In this document: one piece after another, positions 1 to 12,115 of the stretch
Position numbering within the stretch: position 1 is the first letter of the stretch
Layout: each line of letters begins with the position of its first letter
Source of the DNA: Acanthamoeba sp. SK_2022b
Taxonomy: Eukaryota; Discosea; Longamoebia; Acanthamoebidae
Assembly: GCA_027943245.1 (NCBI GenBank)
Contig: JANDJZ010000161.1
Coordinates: 28,279-92,278 of the forward strand
Direction of reading: 5' to 3'
Length of the DNA: 64,000 nucleotides
Made by a program: the position numbers and the translations under genes
Notes under the pieces: model-generated
Database searches by the model: none
What the model was told of the DNA's origin: nothing
The model's input: only the letters and a program-made list of their open reading frames with translations

Positions 1-51
<51 letters not shown>
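1..51. repeat. (CA)n microsatellite at window edge
   Basis: Twenty-five perfect CA units begin the window. By analogy with the other tracts here it probably lies in an intron of the minus-strand oxidoreductase gene that runs off the left edge. Confidence 0.95.
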
Positions 52-52
<1 letters not shown>

Positions 53-310
53 TATACAACTGAGGGCAGGCGCGCTGCGAACGAGATTGGGCGCGTGCCA
101 TCGGATAGCCGGTGTAGTTGTGCGTGAGGCCAAAGGGCAAGCCGGTCTGCTCGACCAGCTGCACCAGCTTGACGGCGTCGCTCACATTCTCGGTGAGGGG
201 CTTATCCGACAGCACCGGAATGCCAGCCTGAGGTGGAAAGAGGATTGTGTTCAGGCTGTCGCCTAGCAGGTCGAGCGTCCTTATTTTCATACATGTATGT
301 AGATAGATTG

Positions 311-382
<72 letters not shown>

Positions 383-910
383 AAGAGAACTGCTCACCTC
401 GAGGAACGTGCGTGAGACATCAAAGTGAAGTGGATTGGGGGTGACCACCACCACAAAGTCGATGGCCTCGTCTGCGCAAGAGAAGAGGCGCAGACGCCGA
501 TGGGAAGGGACAGTGGAATGTAAATAGGACCAGAGTATGAGCACCAGCGCGTCAAACCGGCATCGCCGTTTGCCACCACGTACCAGCGCCCTCCTTGCGC
601 AAGCGCGCCTCCTCGCTGGCCATCGCCTGGTAGGTGGCGTACACACGCTCCGAGCGCAAGCTCAGGCTCGCCCCAAACGTGCGGTTCACCTCTGCACGCG
701 ACGAAAACGCACCTGCCACCAACTGCATCGTAATCAGCTTTGTGCGATTTTGAGGACATCTTGTAAAGGATTGAGCATTGGGTGACCCAGCCAGGTACGT
801 ACCTGAAGGCGCCCAACCAGGGCCGCAGCACGTCGGTGGGCTGCGCCAATCCACCCGGGCGGACCGCCCCCCACCATCCCAAACCTCAACTGTCGCTGCT
901 CTGTCGTCAT
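1..910 (-). CDS. Gfo/Idh/MocA-family NAD(P)-dependent oxidoreductase, N-terminal part
   Basis: A four-exon 5' portion of a sugar/inositol dehydrogenase-like protein; the 3' end lies outside the window. Exons 910-803, 722-584, 471-398 and 227-about 51 join in phase. Exon 1 starts MTTEQRQLRFGMVGGGPPGW, the Rossmann glycine-rich loop. Later exons give LVAGAFSSRAEVNRTFG, then IDFVVVVTPNPLHFDVS, and finally PVLSDKPLTENVSDAVKLV with HNYTGYPM. The D-K-P triad and the HNYTGYPM motif are diagnostic of COG0673 proteins, in which the Lys of (E/D)KP is catalytic. Here the usual EKP is DKP. Substrate cannot be inferred. The third intron carries a (TC)n(AC)n tract. The gene is on the same strand as purH but is separately transcribed, with a 277-bp gap. 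Confidence 0.85.
313..382. repeat. (GT)n(GA)n compound microsatellite
   Basis: About 25 GT units followed by about 10 GA units, entirely inside the third intron of the Gfo/Idh/MocA gene. On the gene strand it reads (TC)n(AC)n just after the donor GTGAGC. Confidence 0.95.
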
Positions 911-1187
911 CTTGCTTCAATTTTTACAATACATCGTTAACCCGAGTTGTTTTGGTAACGTTGTCCTGTTTGTGTTGAGAATTGCTGCCTAAACTTCCAT
1001 GGCCACCACTGATGCATGTGCCATCCACAACACCCTCCAATTGGCAAGTCAACGATTCCTCACTTCGGTCTCTCTTGGACTCCTTCCAAGAGCTCTACAA
1101 CCACCTTGAGATCAATGAACCTGCGCGTGATATAAGCCTCCTCGCCTCAGTTTGAATATTTGCATCTTTTTGTAAGCTGTGAACCCA

Positions 1188-1662
1188 TCAGTGCTTGAAG
1201 TGGCGCTCGCCGGTGAACACCATCACGAGGCCCAGCTCATCGGCCTTGGCGATGACGTCCTCGTCCCTGCCATGAGACGACGGTTGTGAGCGTGTGGTGC
1301 GTGTGGGCGTGTTCGTAAGGGGCGAGGAGAAGCACGAACCTGATGGAACCGCCGGGCTGGATGACGGCGACGACGCCGGCCTTGGCCGCCTCCTCGATGC
1401 CGTCGGCAAAGGGGAAGAAGGCGTCGGAGGCCAGCAGGCTGCCCTGTGCCTTCTCGCCGGCCCGCTTGGCCGCCTGCACGACCGAGTCGACCCTGTTGGG
1501 CTGGCCCGTGCCGATGCCCACCGTCGAGGTGCCCTGCACGAGCACGATCGCGTTCGACTTGACGTGCTTCGACGCCAGCCACGCGAAGGCCAGGCCGGCT
1601 TCGATCTCGGGCGTCGGCTGCTTCTTCGTCACCACCTTCCACGAGCTCCTCACCTCCGTCCC

Positions 1663-1726
<64 letters not shown>

Positions 1727-3440
1727 TGTGAGAGCGAGTGGGTGAAGCCACCAGTGGAGGGAGAGGCGGGCGCCTACCCTTGTTGTCAGGGGTCTGCACG
1801 AGGAGGCCGCCAAAGACGCTTCGGATGACGAGGCTGCCCTCCTGGGTGGCCTGCTGCTTGCGGATGACGTCGTTCTTGGCGATGAGCACGCGGCAGTTCT
1901 TCTTCTTGTTGGCCAGCCACTCGAGGGCCTCTGGCGTGTAGCTGTGCGAGACCAACACCTCGAGGAACAGCTTGCCTGCACGCCCACACAACCGCAAAGT
2001 TCGCTGTTGATGAACAAGCTGCACTGTCTCGCACGCGTTTACTACACATAGGCACGTACCGATGGCCTCGCAGAGCTCGACGGTGATCTCCCTGTTGATG
2101 GCAATGATGGAACCGAAGGCAGACACCGTGTCCGACTCGAACGCCTGTCGTTGTGTCAATTTAACAGAATTAATAATCATGAGTAAAATAATTGTAAACC
2201 TAATTCCTATTTTGATAAATAAAATAAAGAATAAACAATAAACAATCACCTTCTGGTAGGCGGTGATGATGTTGGGGTCGGTGGCGATGCCGCAGGGCGT
2301 GTTGTGCTTGATGATGACGACGCACGGGTCGCTGTATTCCTGGACGATAGTGTAGGCCACGTCGAGATCCAGGATGTTGTTGTACGACAACTCCTTGCCC
2401 GACACCTGCTCGAACGGGGCGTCGGCGCCAGTCCACCGATACAGCGCGCCTGCCCCACCCCATACCAACGCTGACGTCAGCCACAGCCCCATATAATGTC
2501 GACATGCACATGCACGCATGTGTGGCCGTTACCCTGCTGGTGCGGGTTCTCGCCATAGCGGAGCGTCTCCACCTTGTCCGCCGTGAGCGCGATCTGTCCA
2601 GGCAGTGACTGCATAACACCGAATAAGATTCGTGTCGAGCGTGTGTCAACCAATGGCTGGTCAAGTTGGATGGGCGTGTGTACCTCGCTCTTGCCCTCGT
2701 CGAGCGAGCCCGAGAGCCACTGCGAGATGGCGCTGTCGTAGGTGGCAGTATGGCGGAAGGCCTTGAGCGCGAACCGCTTGCGGTCGGTCGTCGGCACGCC
2801 CTGGTCGCCGCCCCGGAGCTTCTCCAGCACGCTCGCGTAGTCGGCAGGATCGCACACCACCAGCACCGACTCGAAGTTCTTGGCCGCCGCGCGCAGCAGC
2901 GTAACGCCCCCGATGTCGATCTGCTCCACGATCTCGCCCTCCGTGACTCCCTCCTTGCGCACAGTCTACGTGCGTGTGGTGGTTAGCCATCGTCTTGATT
3001 GCCTGGCCCAGGTGTGTATGTGAGTGCACGCACCTCCTGGAACGGGTAGAGGTTGCACACGACGACGTCGATGGTGGACAGGTTGTGCTTCTTGAGCTCC
3101 TCCAGGTGCTCCGGCGTGCGCTTGGCCAAGATGCCTCCGTGAATCTACAAAAAATAAAAGAATTAAAATACAGGAAATAAATAAACTCAATAAATAATAG
3201 ATACTAAATACTAAATAAATCCTAAAAACCACGTACAGCAGGGTGGAGGGTCTTGACGCGTCCGCCTAGGATCTCAGGGAAGGAGGTGAGCTGAGCCACT
3301 TGGACGACGGGCACGCCCGCCTTCTCGAGGGTGGCGTGGGTGCCGCCCGTGCTGACGATCTCGTAACCGAGGTCAGCCAAACCCTTGCAGAAGTCCACCA
3401 AGCCGTCCTTGTTGTGCACTGATACCAATGCGCGCTTCAT
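1188..3440 (-). CDS. purH: Bifunctional AICAR transformylase / IMP cyclohydrolase
   Basis: Catalyses the last two steps of de novo purine synthesis: formylation of AICAR by 10-formyl-THF and cyclisation to IMP, in the cytosol. The ATG at 3440 opens [20 protein letters not shown], the MGS-like IMP cyclohydrolase domain. Exon 1 (3440-3237) ends at TLHPA and exon 2 (3144-3034) resumes IHGGILAKR, exactly as in the family. The transformylase half shows LRYGENPHQ, the catalytic [11 protein letters not shown] with its Lys-His pair, [13 protein letters not shown] and [17 protein letters not shown]. It ends [11 protein letters not shown], the canonical C-terminus. At least seven short introns interrupt it; one (about 1660-1725) holds a (CA)n tract on the sense strand. 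No truncation or missing key residue was seen. The name ATIC is used in animals. Confidence 0.97.
1664..1722. repeat. (GT)n microsatellite in purH intron
   Basis: Roughly 28 perfect GT units (CA on the gene strand) inside a purH intron. Confidence 0.95.
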
Positions 3441-3989
3441 CTTCTGTGTTGTGAATGATTTGAGATCTGCAGAAGAGGAGAGAAGTAATGATTAGATGAA
3501 GCGTGAAGAAGGTAGATCGAGTGTGCTCTACAGCGCTTGCACCAATTAAATGGTGCAAATCACTTGAAATCGTCTCTAATTGTGAGATCGGAGTGAAATG
3601 TTTCTATCAGTAATAGTGTTGTGGAGGTTTGGTCCCCAACATGTGCGTACCGGTTGGGCGAAGTGATGGCAGATTTTCAGACGCACAACGTGCACAAGAT
3701 GCAAACAAAAAGCAAGTGCAAGGTGAGCTGTGCACGTTGGACACGGCGGAGTGGCACGTACCACAGACTCTCCGGAGGGTGTGCTGCCGTGTGCGGTGTG
3801 GTCGAGATAGACGGAAGAACACTCTCCGCAGCCGCAGAACCGCAGACGAGAACTGGACGAACAAGAAGCCAAGCCAAATGTCCCGGATTCGCTGTTCTTC
3901 GTAGAGACGCCAAGACAAGTTCCACACATGACGTCAGCCAAGTGGTGGCCTGAAAATAAATATATTTGTGCATTTTAATTATCAGACAA
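3441..3989. other. Intergenic gap between purH and ABCG
   Basis: About 550 bp with no supportable coding region. Open frames of up to 121 codons exist on both strands but they overlap each other, lack conserved motifs and show no coherent splice structure. The part next to 3440 must contain the purH promoter and 5' UTR; the part next to 3989 the ABCG 3' UTR. A possible 5'-UTR intron acceptor (CACAG) lies just upstream of the purH ATG. Confidence 0.5.
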
Positions 3990-6900
3990 TTATCTGTTCT
4001 GGTGTCGCACAAACTTGATCGTCAGGACAATGCCGACCAGGAAGGCTATATAGAAGCCGAGGAAAACCAGACCGTTACGAAGCATGTTGTCCTTGTCAAA
4101 GTCGACCTAATGGTGCGGCAACTAGTTTAGCGCAGCAGTCCCAAACATCAACGACGGCGCTTGCACGTACCGAATTCAAGAAGTCACTTCCGTCGGTTAT
4201 GGGGCAGTAGGGCATGGTGTTGTCGGTTCCACTGATGGGGACCTGCACGTACTGGCTGCCCGTGCAGTGCAGCTTGAGCCCGTCCATCTCGTTGGCCACC
4301 AGTAGCTCCAGCGGGTACATGTTGATGTCTACAACAAACAAGGAATGCATGTGGTGAGTGTTCGACACGCACACACACCAACACCAACCGCGTACGAGCT
4401 ACATACCCAGATAGTGGACCCATATGAAATACTTTGGTATGTTGTCGCGCGAGATGAGGAAGCCGGAGAAGAGCGCGAACACGGTGAAGGCAATGGCGCA
4501 GAACGAGTTGGCCAGGATCATGTTGGGGGCCAGGAGGGCCAGCACCTGGACCAGCGCGAACGAGATCATGAAGTTGAGCAGCAACACCGCGAAGAATATC
4601 CAGAACTTGCCCGCGTCGTATTGGAAGCCTGTGATGAAGTAGGCCGGAATGCTGTGCGTTGTTGTTGTTGGGGTCAGAAAAAGGCAGCCAGCGTGACATT
4701 CGTTTGGGCGTGATAGCGTACATATAGAGGACAGTGGAGATGAGGCAAAAGGGCCACTCGACCACGATGATAGTGATGGCGTAGGCCAAGCTGTTGTAGG
4801 TTCGCGAGGCGTTCTCACGATAGAACACCGCGCGGTTCATGATGACTCCGGCCAGCAGCTCTGCACACCAGAACCATGACGCACCTTAAGCGAATGCGCG
4901 CATAAGCCTCGAGACGTAGGGGAGCGTACGCATGGACGTGAGATTGCAGATGATGAGAGAGAAGTAAATGACTGCGGCGCGCTCCGTGGCGCCTACCTGA
5001 TCGTTGTCCAGCTGCAAGAACAGTGTGCCCTACGAGCAGGTGAACCAAAGCGTGAGCCCACAGGCATGTCGACATCGGAGCCAAGGGAGGTTGAGGGCAT
5101 ACCATGATGAGGCCCATGATGAGCGGGGACATGATCTTGCCGATGAAGTCAGGCGGGGTTCGCCAGTACTGCAGCGCCGAGCGCTTGATCAGCTCCCACA
5201 GCTGTACATAGAACGGCGTAGCGTAGCGGCCCTGCATCTTGGACTTCATCTCCTTCCACTTCCTACGCATCCTACCCGAGGACTCGTGGTGTTCGGAGTC
5301 CATCGGATAGATGCCTCGCTCGAGGGCTGTGTGCGAATGAATCGGAGTTAAAACCCACGTGTGCTAGCAACATGTGGGAGTGGCTGCAGCGCTGCGCACC
5401 TTCTTGCGTCTCCCTGTTGAAGCTGGACTCCCTGAAGGCCGCCACGGCCGGATCGTCTTCTCCCGTCTTTGGTTGGATCTCCTGGCCATTCTCGTCCTTC
5501 TTCTTCTGCGCTCCGGAGATGCCTGTTTTCAATTGGAGCGAGGAATCGTCAGCAGCGTGTGCACGAAAGACGGCCAGCGCGAGGCGTCCAATCGCGACGC
5601 GACACGAACCAGCTCCGGTCACTTCGAGGATGAACTCGGCCGGGTTCTGGAAGGGCTTGAGTTGGCGGCCCAGCGCGTTCGAGAAATAGTCGAGCATGAT
5701 TGAGCAGTCTCCCGGGCGCTCTCCGATCGGGCCAAAATAAGTGGTGTATCCACCTGCGTTGGTGAGGGCATGAGCACTGGCCATCCAAGCCTGAATAGCT
5801 CAGCGCGTAGGCCATTACCTTTCTTGAGGAGGAGTAGATGGGTGAACAGGCCGAAGATGGTGGCCGATGGCTGATGGATGGTGCACACCACGGGCGTGCC
5901 ACGGGACGAGATGTTCTGGACGGCCTTCATCACGCGCTCGGCGCCGAACGAGTCGAGTCCCGACGTCGGCTGCCATTTTGGTGGAACGTCAGCGGTGATG
6001 TTGATGTTAACCACGATGGAAGGAAAGAGGAACAACGATTGGGGTACCTCATCCAGGAAGAGGATAGCCGGATCGGCGGCCATCTCGACGCCCATCGTGA
6101 CACGCTTACGCTGATCGGCAGAGATGCCGTCCTGTGCACTGTTGCCGATCACCATGTCGGCCTGTTTCTCCAAACCGAGGATGGACAGCAGGCTGCGCGC
6201 GTATTGCTTCTTCTGCTCCACCGGAATGGAGTGCGGCAAACGACACTGCACAAAATGGGAAAATGGTCAGTAACCAAGGTTCAACAAAATGAAGAAAAAA
6301 ATGATATTGAACGGCGAAAACGCACGATGGCACTGAACTCGAGCGCTTCGAGGACAGTCTGGGAAGGGTTGTGGATGTCCTGCTGCTCGACGTAGCCGAT
6401 GATGCGGTTGAGGCTGCTGTCGGCCTTGCGGCCGTTGATGAGGATCTCGCCCGTGATCTTGCCGCCAGTCTTTCGGCGCGCGAGCACGTCCATCAGAGTG
6501 GACTTGCCAGCGCCCGAAGAACCCTAATCGATCGTCGAATCGTTGAGCGATACAAGCTCCCTCACCACGGCAACGAATGGTTCGGGTGTACCATGAGGGC
6601 AAGCATCATCCCGGGCTTGACGTAGCCAGAGACATCATGGATCAGCTGCAGCTCGTTCTTCTTGAGGCCCTTCCGCACAAAGACGGAGTAGTTGAGGTTG
6701 CTCCACGACAGGTAGGCCCCGCTCTCCACCGGCGGATCGCGCTTGCTCTTCCGCCCTGCATGGGAGAGTCAGCTCTCCCCGCTCGCTTGTCATGCGTGTC
6801 GTCGGCCAGTGCCGCACCCTTTTTGCTCATCCGTTTGGAGATTGCGTCCTTCTTGACCTGCTGGATGTTGAAATCGGCCAGCTCCGAGTCCTTGACTTCC

Positions 6901-8597
6901 TTCTCCTTCATGCGCGGAGGAGGAGGTGGAGTGTGTCTGCGGCATGTGGTGGCGAGGTCAGCTTAATGGGTGATGTGACACGACAGGTGAAGCAGCGGTA
7001 AAGCACCTGACAAAGGCGAGAGCCAAGAAGGCAAGGACGGTCCAGATGAGCCAGTAGCAGCAGATGACAGCCAGGAAGACCCACTTGATCCACGAGTAGT
7101 CCCACACGTCAAAGTTATTGACGGCGTAGTCGGTGCCGCTGGTGATGCCGCACGCCTGGTTTCCTGTATGTTACGAACTGACGGTCAGTTTTCTTCCGCG
7201 ATGAAGCTATTCCGGGGCGGCGAGTAGTGGTACCGGCAAAGCCCAGAGGGTAGGGGAGATTGAAATTGGGCGTATCGGTGGGTGGGCTGAGTTGGTCAGG
7301 CGAGCACTCGTACGAGCTGCCCCAGAATTCGTTTGCGACGAGTCCCTGGAAGCCGTAAATCTGCATATAATCAAAGTGAAATGAGGTGAGCCATGTCCAC
7401 AACCAGCAATGAGCGTTACGTGTGGATGGCGTACAGCTGGATTTCCCCAGTAGAACCAGATCCACCACCCAGGTATTTGCGTCTGTTTCACCACACCGAT
7501 ACGTTAATTGTTTAGGGTCACATGCGCTGTTTGTTGAAGAAACAAACGTACCCTAGTGATCATGTAGCCACCGAAGAGGATGGAAAGGGCAGTAAAGACC
7601 GGAGATATGCCCTGCGCCGCGTTCAGATCCGGCGCAATGCACGCCACAAAGCGGTTGAAAGCGCGAGTCATCTGTGCAATGTAGATGAGTGAGTCTCTCG
7701 ATTGTGAAAAGAGAAGGCGAAGCTGCGTACGAAATAGTAAGCGCCGCAGATGAGGAGGAAGAAGATGAAACGATCGCCGCCCGAGTTCAGACCAGTCATC
7801 CAATAGGTGATGCTACAAAAGATGAGCGTTTCGATAACTGTCATCGGAATCTGGGGTGGGAGAAAGAAGCGAAAGCCGTGAGATGGCGGCGGGGTGGCCA
7901 CTCAAGAGCAGTCGACGTGTCGTACCTCTGCAAGAATATTGGACATGAGGTAGGGCAGCGGCTTGTAATATTTGCCATCGCGCTGGTAGTAATACACTGC
8001 GCGGTCGGCGATCACGCCCGGCAGCGCATTGAGCGATGAGAACGAGAAGTAGGCCATAATTGTGAACACCAATCCCAGCTTCGTTCGGGCATCATCCTGT
8101 AATGTGACTGGTCAGTATACGCACGCTCACTGGATCGCTCCCACCGCTCATTATTTAGACGTGCCTGGTTGTTGCCGAGTCGAAGGAAGAGCAGGCCGGT
8201 GATGACGGAGATGAGGACAGCGCTCATCACACGCGACCGGTTGGTGGTCATGTCACGCCACTCCTTAGTAAACGCCCTCTTGGAGAGAAGCAGGAATTGC
8301 TTGAGGCCCGACGTCGAGTACATGGGCTCCTTGTACTCATCCTCGCTGTTGGACAGAGGCGATGGCGAAGATGCCCCTGTCTTCTTCTCGAGCTCGGCCT
8401 CGGTCCGCTGGTAGTACTTGGACTGCTTGTAGGCGTCGACGAACTCGGCGGGCGTGAGCCAGTGGAAGTCATCGTAGTCGTCGCCCTTCTCTTCGTCGTG
8501 CTGGGCATCAGCCCGGTACTTGAGCGGGTTGGCCACCATTCCCGCTCCGCTCTCGGTCACCTCCTCTGCATTTCACATTCATCTTGTCAGGAGCCAG

Positions 8598-8657
<60 letters not shown>

Positions 8658-9958
8658 TGACAGTACGAAGAAACTCGGCCGGGTTGGTGTTCTCCGAGCA
8701 ACTATAGCCCAGGCTATTGTAGTGCTCCATGGCCTCTTGGCGTGTTCCGAAGAAGGCCACCTCGCCTTGCGTGAGGATGAGCACATTGTCGAATAGACTG
8801 AAAACTTCGTAGCTGGGCTGAAGGAGAGACGCCAGCACAGTGGCTTCCATGTCGGCCAACAGACGCACTGCGCGCAGGACGTCGTACGAGGCCGACGAGT
8901 CGAGGCCAGTCGTGGGCTCATCGAGTAGAAAGATGGAGGAGTCCTTGACCGCCTCCACTCCGATAGTCACGCGCTTCTTCTCACCGCCCGACACTCCTCG
9001 CAGGAGCGCGTCGCCCACCACGGTGTTGGCCCTGTGCGAGAGGCCCAGCACCTGCAGGATGGAATCGACACGCATCGCCTTTTCCTTGCGCGACAGCCAC
9101 GAGCCCATCTGGCAGTCGGCGCTGAACCGGAGCGTCTCCTTGACCGTGAGCTGCGCTGTATGTGTATATCGTCAAGGTGAAGGTGTGTTATTAAAAGCAT
9201 TGAGTGGAAGATAAATGTTAAGATGCTTTAAATATATATATATACCAATGTGAGTGTCCTGCTGGGGCACGAAATTGACAGATCGGTAGTAGTTGTCCTC
9301 CCGCGGGTTCTTGCCGTTGAACAGGATCGTGCCCTTCTTCTTGCCGGCCTTCATTGTGCCATAGAGCAGCTTCAACAGCGTGCTCTTGCCACAACCTGTC
9401 ACCGAACAGAACAAATTTTTGGTTAGCGTCTATTTTGCTCTGAAAATCATTTGCCGTGATCGGATAAAAGGGACGAACCGGGAGCACCGAGCAATAAGGT
9501 CATTTGGCCGGGCTTGAGAAAGAAGCTCACGTCGTGTAGGATATCGATGGGCTCCTTCTTCTTCTTGGCCTGGGCCAGGCAGTTGAGCTGGGTAGCTACC
9601 GTGGTCTGGGTCGTCTGCGGAGGCGGGGCCTTGACGGTGCAGGTGAGGTGCGACACCACCACCTCGATCGGGCGGTAGTTGGGCGCAGTGACTTTCTTCT
9701 GCTCGGCGATGTGGTCGCGCAGGAGCACCGTCTGGTCGTTCACCTGAATGCGCAGCTCCGAGTCCTCGTCCTGTGCATTACAAGCGAAACGTTATGACAA
9801 AGAGGTGCAGGCTCAAGATTGCGTCTACGTACACTCGACTCTTCGCCACCGTGCGCCGCCGCAGAGATACCGGAGGAGTCACTAGAGCCATCGTCAGAGG
9901 AACTTGACTCCTCGGACTGTCGCGTAAGGGTGGGCTCCTTGCCCTTTTCTTCTTCCAT
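3990..9958 (-). CDS. Full-size PDR-type ABCG transporter (NBD-TMD-NBD-TMD)
   Basis: ATP-driven membrane exporter of the ABCG/pleiotropic drug resistance class; substrate unknown. The ATG at 9958 opens an acidic Ser-rich leader. NBD1 (about 9740-8590) has a Walker A split by an intron (GAPG, then [10 protein letters not shown]), signature [12 protein letters not shown] and Walker [17 protein letters not shown]1 follows (about 8560-6910). NBD2 (about 6900-5550) has [15 protein letters not shown], signature [13 protein letters not shown] and ILFLDEPTSGLDS. TMD2 ends with a hydrophobic helix and RHQNR at the stop codon 3992-3990. The architecture matches Dictyostelium and fungal PDR proteins of roughly 1,400 residues. 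The NBD2 signature lacks the S-G-G core, a known feature of this subfamily. Some 20 short introns interrupt it; one carries a (CA)n tract (8600-8655). Confidence 0.95.
8600..8655. repeat. (GT)n microsatellite in ABCG intron
   Basis: Twenty-eight GT units (CA on the gene strand) in the intron directly after the NBD1-encoding exon that ends [10 protein letters not shown]. Confidence 0.95.
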
Positions 9959-10255
9959 AACTGTCTTTACCCGGTTCGCTGTGTGCGCGTGTGGTGTTAT
10001 GCTAGGCTAACTGCACCAGCAAAGCTCCCAGTTTTTCTATAGGCGTTCGTAGGCTTCTCCACCAACAGCACCCTTTCGCTCGTTTCCTGATCAGCCGGCC
10101 AATCAACAAACAAAAATGCAAGATGGAAAATGGCGAGGAACCAATGGCAAAAGAGGCTAGCCTTCTTTTCCATTTGCGCATTTAAGGGTACCCGCGCGGG
10201 CGCGCCCCGGCGGACTTGCGCGGTGACTTACGCTCTTGATCTTGGGCTCGCTTCT

Positions 10256-11031
10256 TTACGTTCTCACCTTACGGTCCTGCCACTCCGGAAGGAAGTACAA
10301 GAGGTCCAGCTGGGGCCATTCTGTGCATAGGAGACCGTGCTGTCAGTCAGAGGAGGGTCTGGTCGCCACAGAGACTAGAGCGCACCAATGCCAAGACGGG
10401 TGAACGCAGCGCTGAGCTGACCGCGGTGGTGCGTGCCACTACGCAAGTCATCGGGTGAGATAATGGCGCTTTCCACGACTAGAGGAGGCATGTACTGGTT
10501 GAATACGTGGTCAAGCACCTCCCCGCGAAGACGAGTGAGTTCGTGGCCTTTGGTGTCCCTGTAAGTGAACGGGTCCTGGTGACCAGCAAGGGTGAGCGTC
10601 GGCCATTACAGCGTGCAAAGGCTTCTCACCTGAAGCTCTTTGTCCGAGAGTGCGGTCACCAGCTCGATCCACTTGATTCCCTGCATTGCAGCGCACGACA
10701 TGAGTGCGAGTGGAGTGATGATAAAGAAGATAAAGAACAACCTGCTGCAAGAGTGCCTCATGCAGCTGTTGACGGTCGGCTATCAGTTCCTGGTCGAGCC
10801 CAGTCACACTTATCTGCTGTCCGACGAAGCGGCCATACCACAGGCGATCGGCCAGCAAGATATCTGCGGCAACAAGCTCAACACTTAGCGAGTTGCAAGG
10901 GAATGGCGTGAGAGCGATGCGCACGGTTGAGGGTGCCGTGGATGGACTTGAAGAAAAGTCCTTGGTCTTGGCGGTAGGCATCATCTGGCACAGATTTTAC
11001 CGCTGCCAGCAGCTTGTCCAGCGCTAAACTG
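10256..11031 (-). CDS. DinB-family protein (start not resolved)
   Basis: DinB/YfiT-like four-helix metalloproteins use three His residues to bind a metal; bacterial members act as thiol transferases or are DNA-damage induced. The conserved pieces recovered by splicing on the minus strand are LDKLLAAVKS, FFKSIHGTLN joined to HILLADRLWYGRFVG, GIKWIELVTALSDKELQ, DTKGHELTRLRGEVLDHVFN, then HGTHHRGQLSAAFTRLGI and WPQLDLLYFLPEWQD. The stop is at 10258-10256. Two junctions confirm the model: an intron (60 bp) splits the His codon of FNHGTHHRGQ, and another splits the Asn-His of TLNHI. All three expected metal-ligand positions (H of TLNH, H of VFNH, H of THHRGQ) are present. No initiating exon was found; upstream sequence is a repeat-rich stretch with a MITE, so the 5' end may lie beyond it or be lost. 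Confidence 0.75.
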
Positions 11032-11246
11032 CACAGTTAGTTGACCCCCCCCAAAACGGGGAGGTAGTAACCGTGGAGGTAGTACCCCAGTGATGGTAGT
11101 GAGCCATTTGAAGAAAATGGCGATGGTAAGGGCTGACAGGAAGGCTAGCAGGTGGTAGGTCCATCGTTGGGACACAAGGTGCTGCCATTAGCACTCCGGA
11201 GGCCACGGTTCTCTTTTCATTTTTTCCACATAATTTATGTCTTACC

Positions 11247-11388
11247 GTTGGGGAGCGACCCAGCAACGGGTTAGCTAAGGGGGTCGAAATTTCATCATCT
11301 TCCACTACTGCCAAGAGTGTAACTCTTGCAGAAGTGGACGAAATTCGGACCCCCATAAGGGCCAGCACCGGCTGGGTCGCTCCCCAAC
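11247..11388. mobile_element. Palindromic MITE-like element, 142 bp
   Basis: Perfect 18-bp terminal inverted repeats: GTTGGGGAGCGACCCAGC at 11247-11264 and its reverse complement at 11371-11388. The interior is also imperfectly palindromic (for example CCACTACTGCCAAGAGT against ACTCTTGCAGAAGTGG near the centre), so the whole element could fold into one long hairpin. No coding capacity. No clear target-site duplication is visible immediately outside the ends. Consistent with a non-autonomous DNA transposon (foldback/MITE). Confidence 0.6.
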
Positions 11389-11689
11389 TTATATGACTGA
11401 ATCTTTGTGAAATGTATGTGTTCAAAAGTTGAATTACCATAACTTTTGGGCGCATGCCCTTTCTGCGATGTCATTGTTGGTGCTCAATTGGGTAGCCACT
11501 CTTAACTGAGTGTTCAGGAAAATGAGACACTGCCCCTTCTCTTGTCCATCAGCTTTGCTGCCTCCATTGGCCTTGGTGGGCATGGCTGAGTTGCACCACA
11601 AGAGCATTAACTCCTTTTTGATGTGTGCCATTACCATGGTTGGAGCCATGATGCTGAGCACTGTATTGGGCCACATGCCTGCACCCACA

Positions 11690-11800
11690 CCTGCACCTGC
11701 ACACCTGCACACCTGCACACCTGCACACCTGCACACCTGCACACCTGCACACCTGCACACCTGCACACCGGCACCCACACCCACACCCACACCCACACCT
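11690..11800. repeat. 8-bp minisatellite (ACACCTGC)n
   Basis: About eight to nine near-perfect copies of ACACCTGC, then degenerating into CCCACA repeats. It generates artefactual open frames on both strands (Cys/Val/Arg-rich or His/Thr/Pro-rich). Confidence 0.9.
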
Positions 11801-12115
11801 GAGCATTGCCCACTTTGTTCCAGCTTTGCTGGTGGAGCTGGAAAAACAGGAATTCAGATAGATGTAAGTCAAGGTCTTAGTAAAGTTGTGTAACCACATA
11901 ATGTGAGTGTAAATGGATGCTCACTCTGTGAGGTTGTCCTGCACTAATTAGGCTTAAACATCTTCAACTCAAGTGATAACTTATAAGCACGCCTAGCCAG
12001 CATCTTAACCTACCACCAGTGTTATTTTTATTTATTTATTTTGGGTGTAACATTTTCCACAAAACACAAACAGAAAAAAACTTGGTTGCTCCCTCAAGAT
12101 GAGGAAGTGCCACAG

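Larger units (their letters stand above)
11040..12115. other. Repeat-rich, low-gene interval
   Basis: A stretch of about 1.1 kb with lower GC than flanking exons and no recognisable coding exon. It holds the palindromic MITE-like element (11247-11388), a minisatellite (about 11690-11800) and an A/T-rich segment. The open frames that cross the minisatellite are repeat artefacts. Confidence 0.6.

Noticed and set aside
11434..11899. Cys/Val-rich or His/Thr/Pro-rich repeat proteins
   Set aside because: Produced by the 8-bp minisatellite, open on both strands; no flanking coding evidence.
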